Source of the DNA: Caldilineaceae bacterium
GTDB taxonomy: Bacteria; Chloroflexota; Anaerolineae; Caldilineales; Caldilineaceae
Assembly (NCBI GenBank): GCA_022823185.1
Contig: JAJDXQ010000011.1
Span: 96,091 to 160,090, forward strand
Length of the DNA: 64,000 nucleotides
Direction: 5' to 3'
Under the pieces are notes generated by a model. The model saw only the letters and a program-made list of their open reading frames with translations. It was not told where the DNA came from and ran no database searches. Shown piece after piece: positions 63,745 through 64,000 of this stretch; within the stretch, counting starts at the first letter, position 1; every line of letters begins with the position of its first letter. The translations under genes and the position numbers were made by a program.

Positions 63745-64000
63745 ATGAAGAGCATGAGGAAAATCAACAGAGCCGGCATGATTCTGTCGATGGTCATTGG
63801 CATGATCATCGCGGCCTGCATGAGCCCGGCGGCGGGACCTGAAGTCGTCGAGTCGGACGAAGCGGCCGCGCCCGCCATGCAGGAAGTGCAGTCCACATTG
63901 AGTATCGTGCAGGAACGCGGCCAGTTGGTCTGCATCGGCAACTCACAGCTGCCCGGTTTCGGCTTCCTCGATTCCGAAGGCAACTTCTCCGGTTTTGACG
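63745..64000 (+). CDS. Amino-acid ABC transporter binding lipoprotein (SBP family 3), partial
   Basis: Open to the window end, 85 residues seen. The ATG at 63,745 has AAGGAG six bases upstream; earlier in-frame ATGs at 63,724 lack one. A lipoprotein signal ends at Cys25 (VIGMIIAAC), followed by an acidic Ala-rich tether. The mature start 'STLSIVQERGQLVCIGNSQLPGFGFLDSEGNFSGFD' matches family 3 binding proteins of the general L-amino-acid (AapJ-like) group. Permease and ATPase genes are expected just beyond the window. Confidence 0.88.
   Translation, partial: MKSMRKINRAGMILSMVIGMIIAACMSPAAGPEVVESDEAAAPAMQEVQSTLSIVQERGQLVCIGNSQLPGFGFLDSEGNFSGFD

Overview
The window is dense, GC-rich bacterial DNA with almost no mobile-element content. 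Gene content and protein style suggest a Chloroflexota bacterium, perhaps Caldilineaceae-like. The clues are secreted proteins with long Thr/Pro/Ala linkers, FN3 and leucine-rich-repeat (LRR) giants, several phytanoyl-CoA-dioxygenase-like (PhyH) enzymes, DUF169 and DUF2277 proteins, and many ABC substrate-binding lipoproteins carrying an 'EAPMLAxMVxAG-LPPxDERLP' N-terminus. This assignment is inference from style, not from a marker gene.

Left block (1-12,978, all minus strand): a long catabolic operon reads from a family 5 peptide/oligosaccharide-binding lipoprotein through OppB, OppC, OppD and OppF. It continues into a BKACE (DUF849) enzyme, a xylose-isomerase-like TIM barrel, a zinc alcohol dehydrogenase, an amidohydrolase-2 enzyme, a small unknown protein, two PhyH dioxygenases and the N-terminus of a thiamine-diphosphate (ThDP) enzyme cut by the window edge. 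A TTGACA/TAAGAT promoter lies upstream of the binding protein. A strong hairpin separates it from the permeases.

13,466-20,715: a small membrane-anchored protein, a giant putative carbohydrate-active protein, and an SDR / enolase-superfamily / GH4 gene set. That set is driven by a TTGACA-N17-TATATT promoter with an inverted repeat in its spacer.

21,453-31,230: an SH3-repeat exoprotein, an HlyD-like adaptor, a bifunctional class II aldolase/SDR, a DUF169 protein, a GNAT, an aldo/keto reductase and an SAF-domain dehydrogenase.

31,240-39,734: a SWIM-finger protein coupled to a 1,274-residue SNF2 helicase, formate-tetrahydrofolate ligase, DUF2277, and two divergent PPOX/FMN-binding proteins around a shared control region.

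39,801-44,697: a MacB/LolD-type ATPase and a 1,377-residue double-FtsX permease.

45,534-52,547: two adjacent paralogous secreted FN3-LRR-FN3 giants. Each ends in a peptidase-like domain: one keeps an HEFSH zinc motif, the other has lost both histidines. I consider this pair the most unusual system in the window.

53,126-64,000: a third PhyH gene with its own promoter, a 1.4 kb repeat-rich intergenic region, a Tat-exported binding lipoprotein followed by an oligogalacturonate-lyase-like beta-propeller, an enolase-superfamily enzyme and a ThDP enzyme, a zinc-ribbon membrane protein, a second repeat-rich region, and the start of an amino-acid-binding lipoprotein. The two non-coding regions share a degenerate 10-bp repeat and bracket this gene block.

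No rRNA, tRNA or CRISPR was seen. All family calls come from motif reading without database searches.
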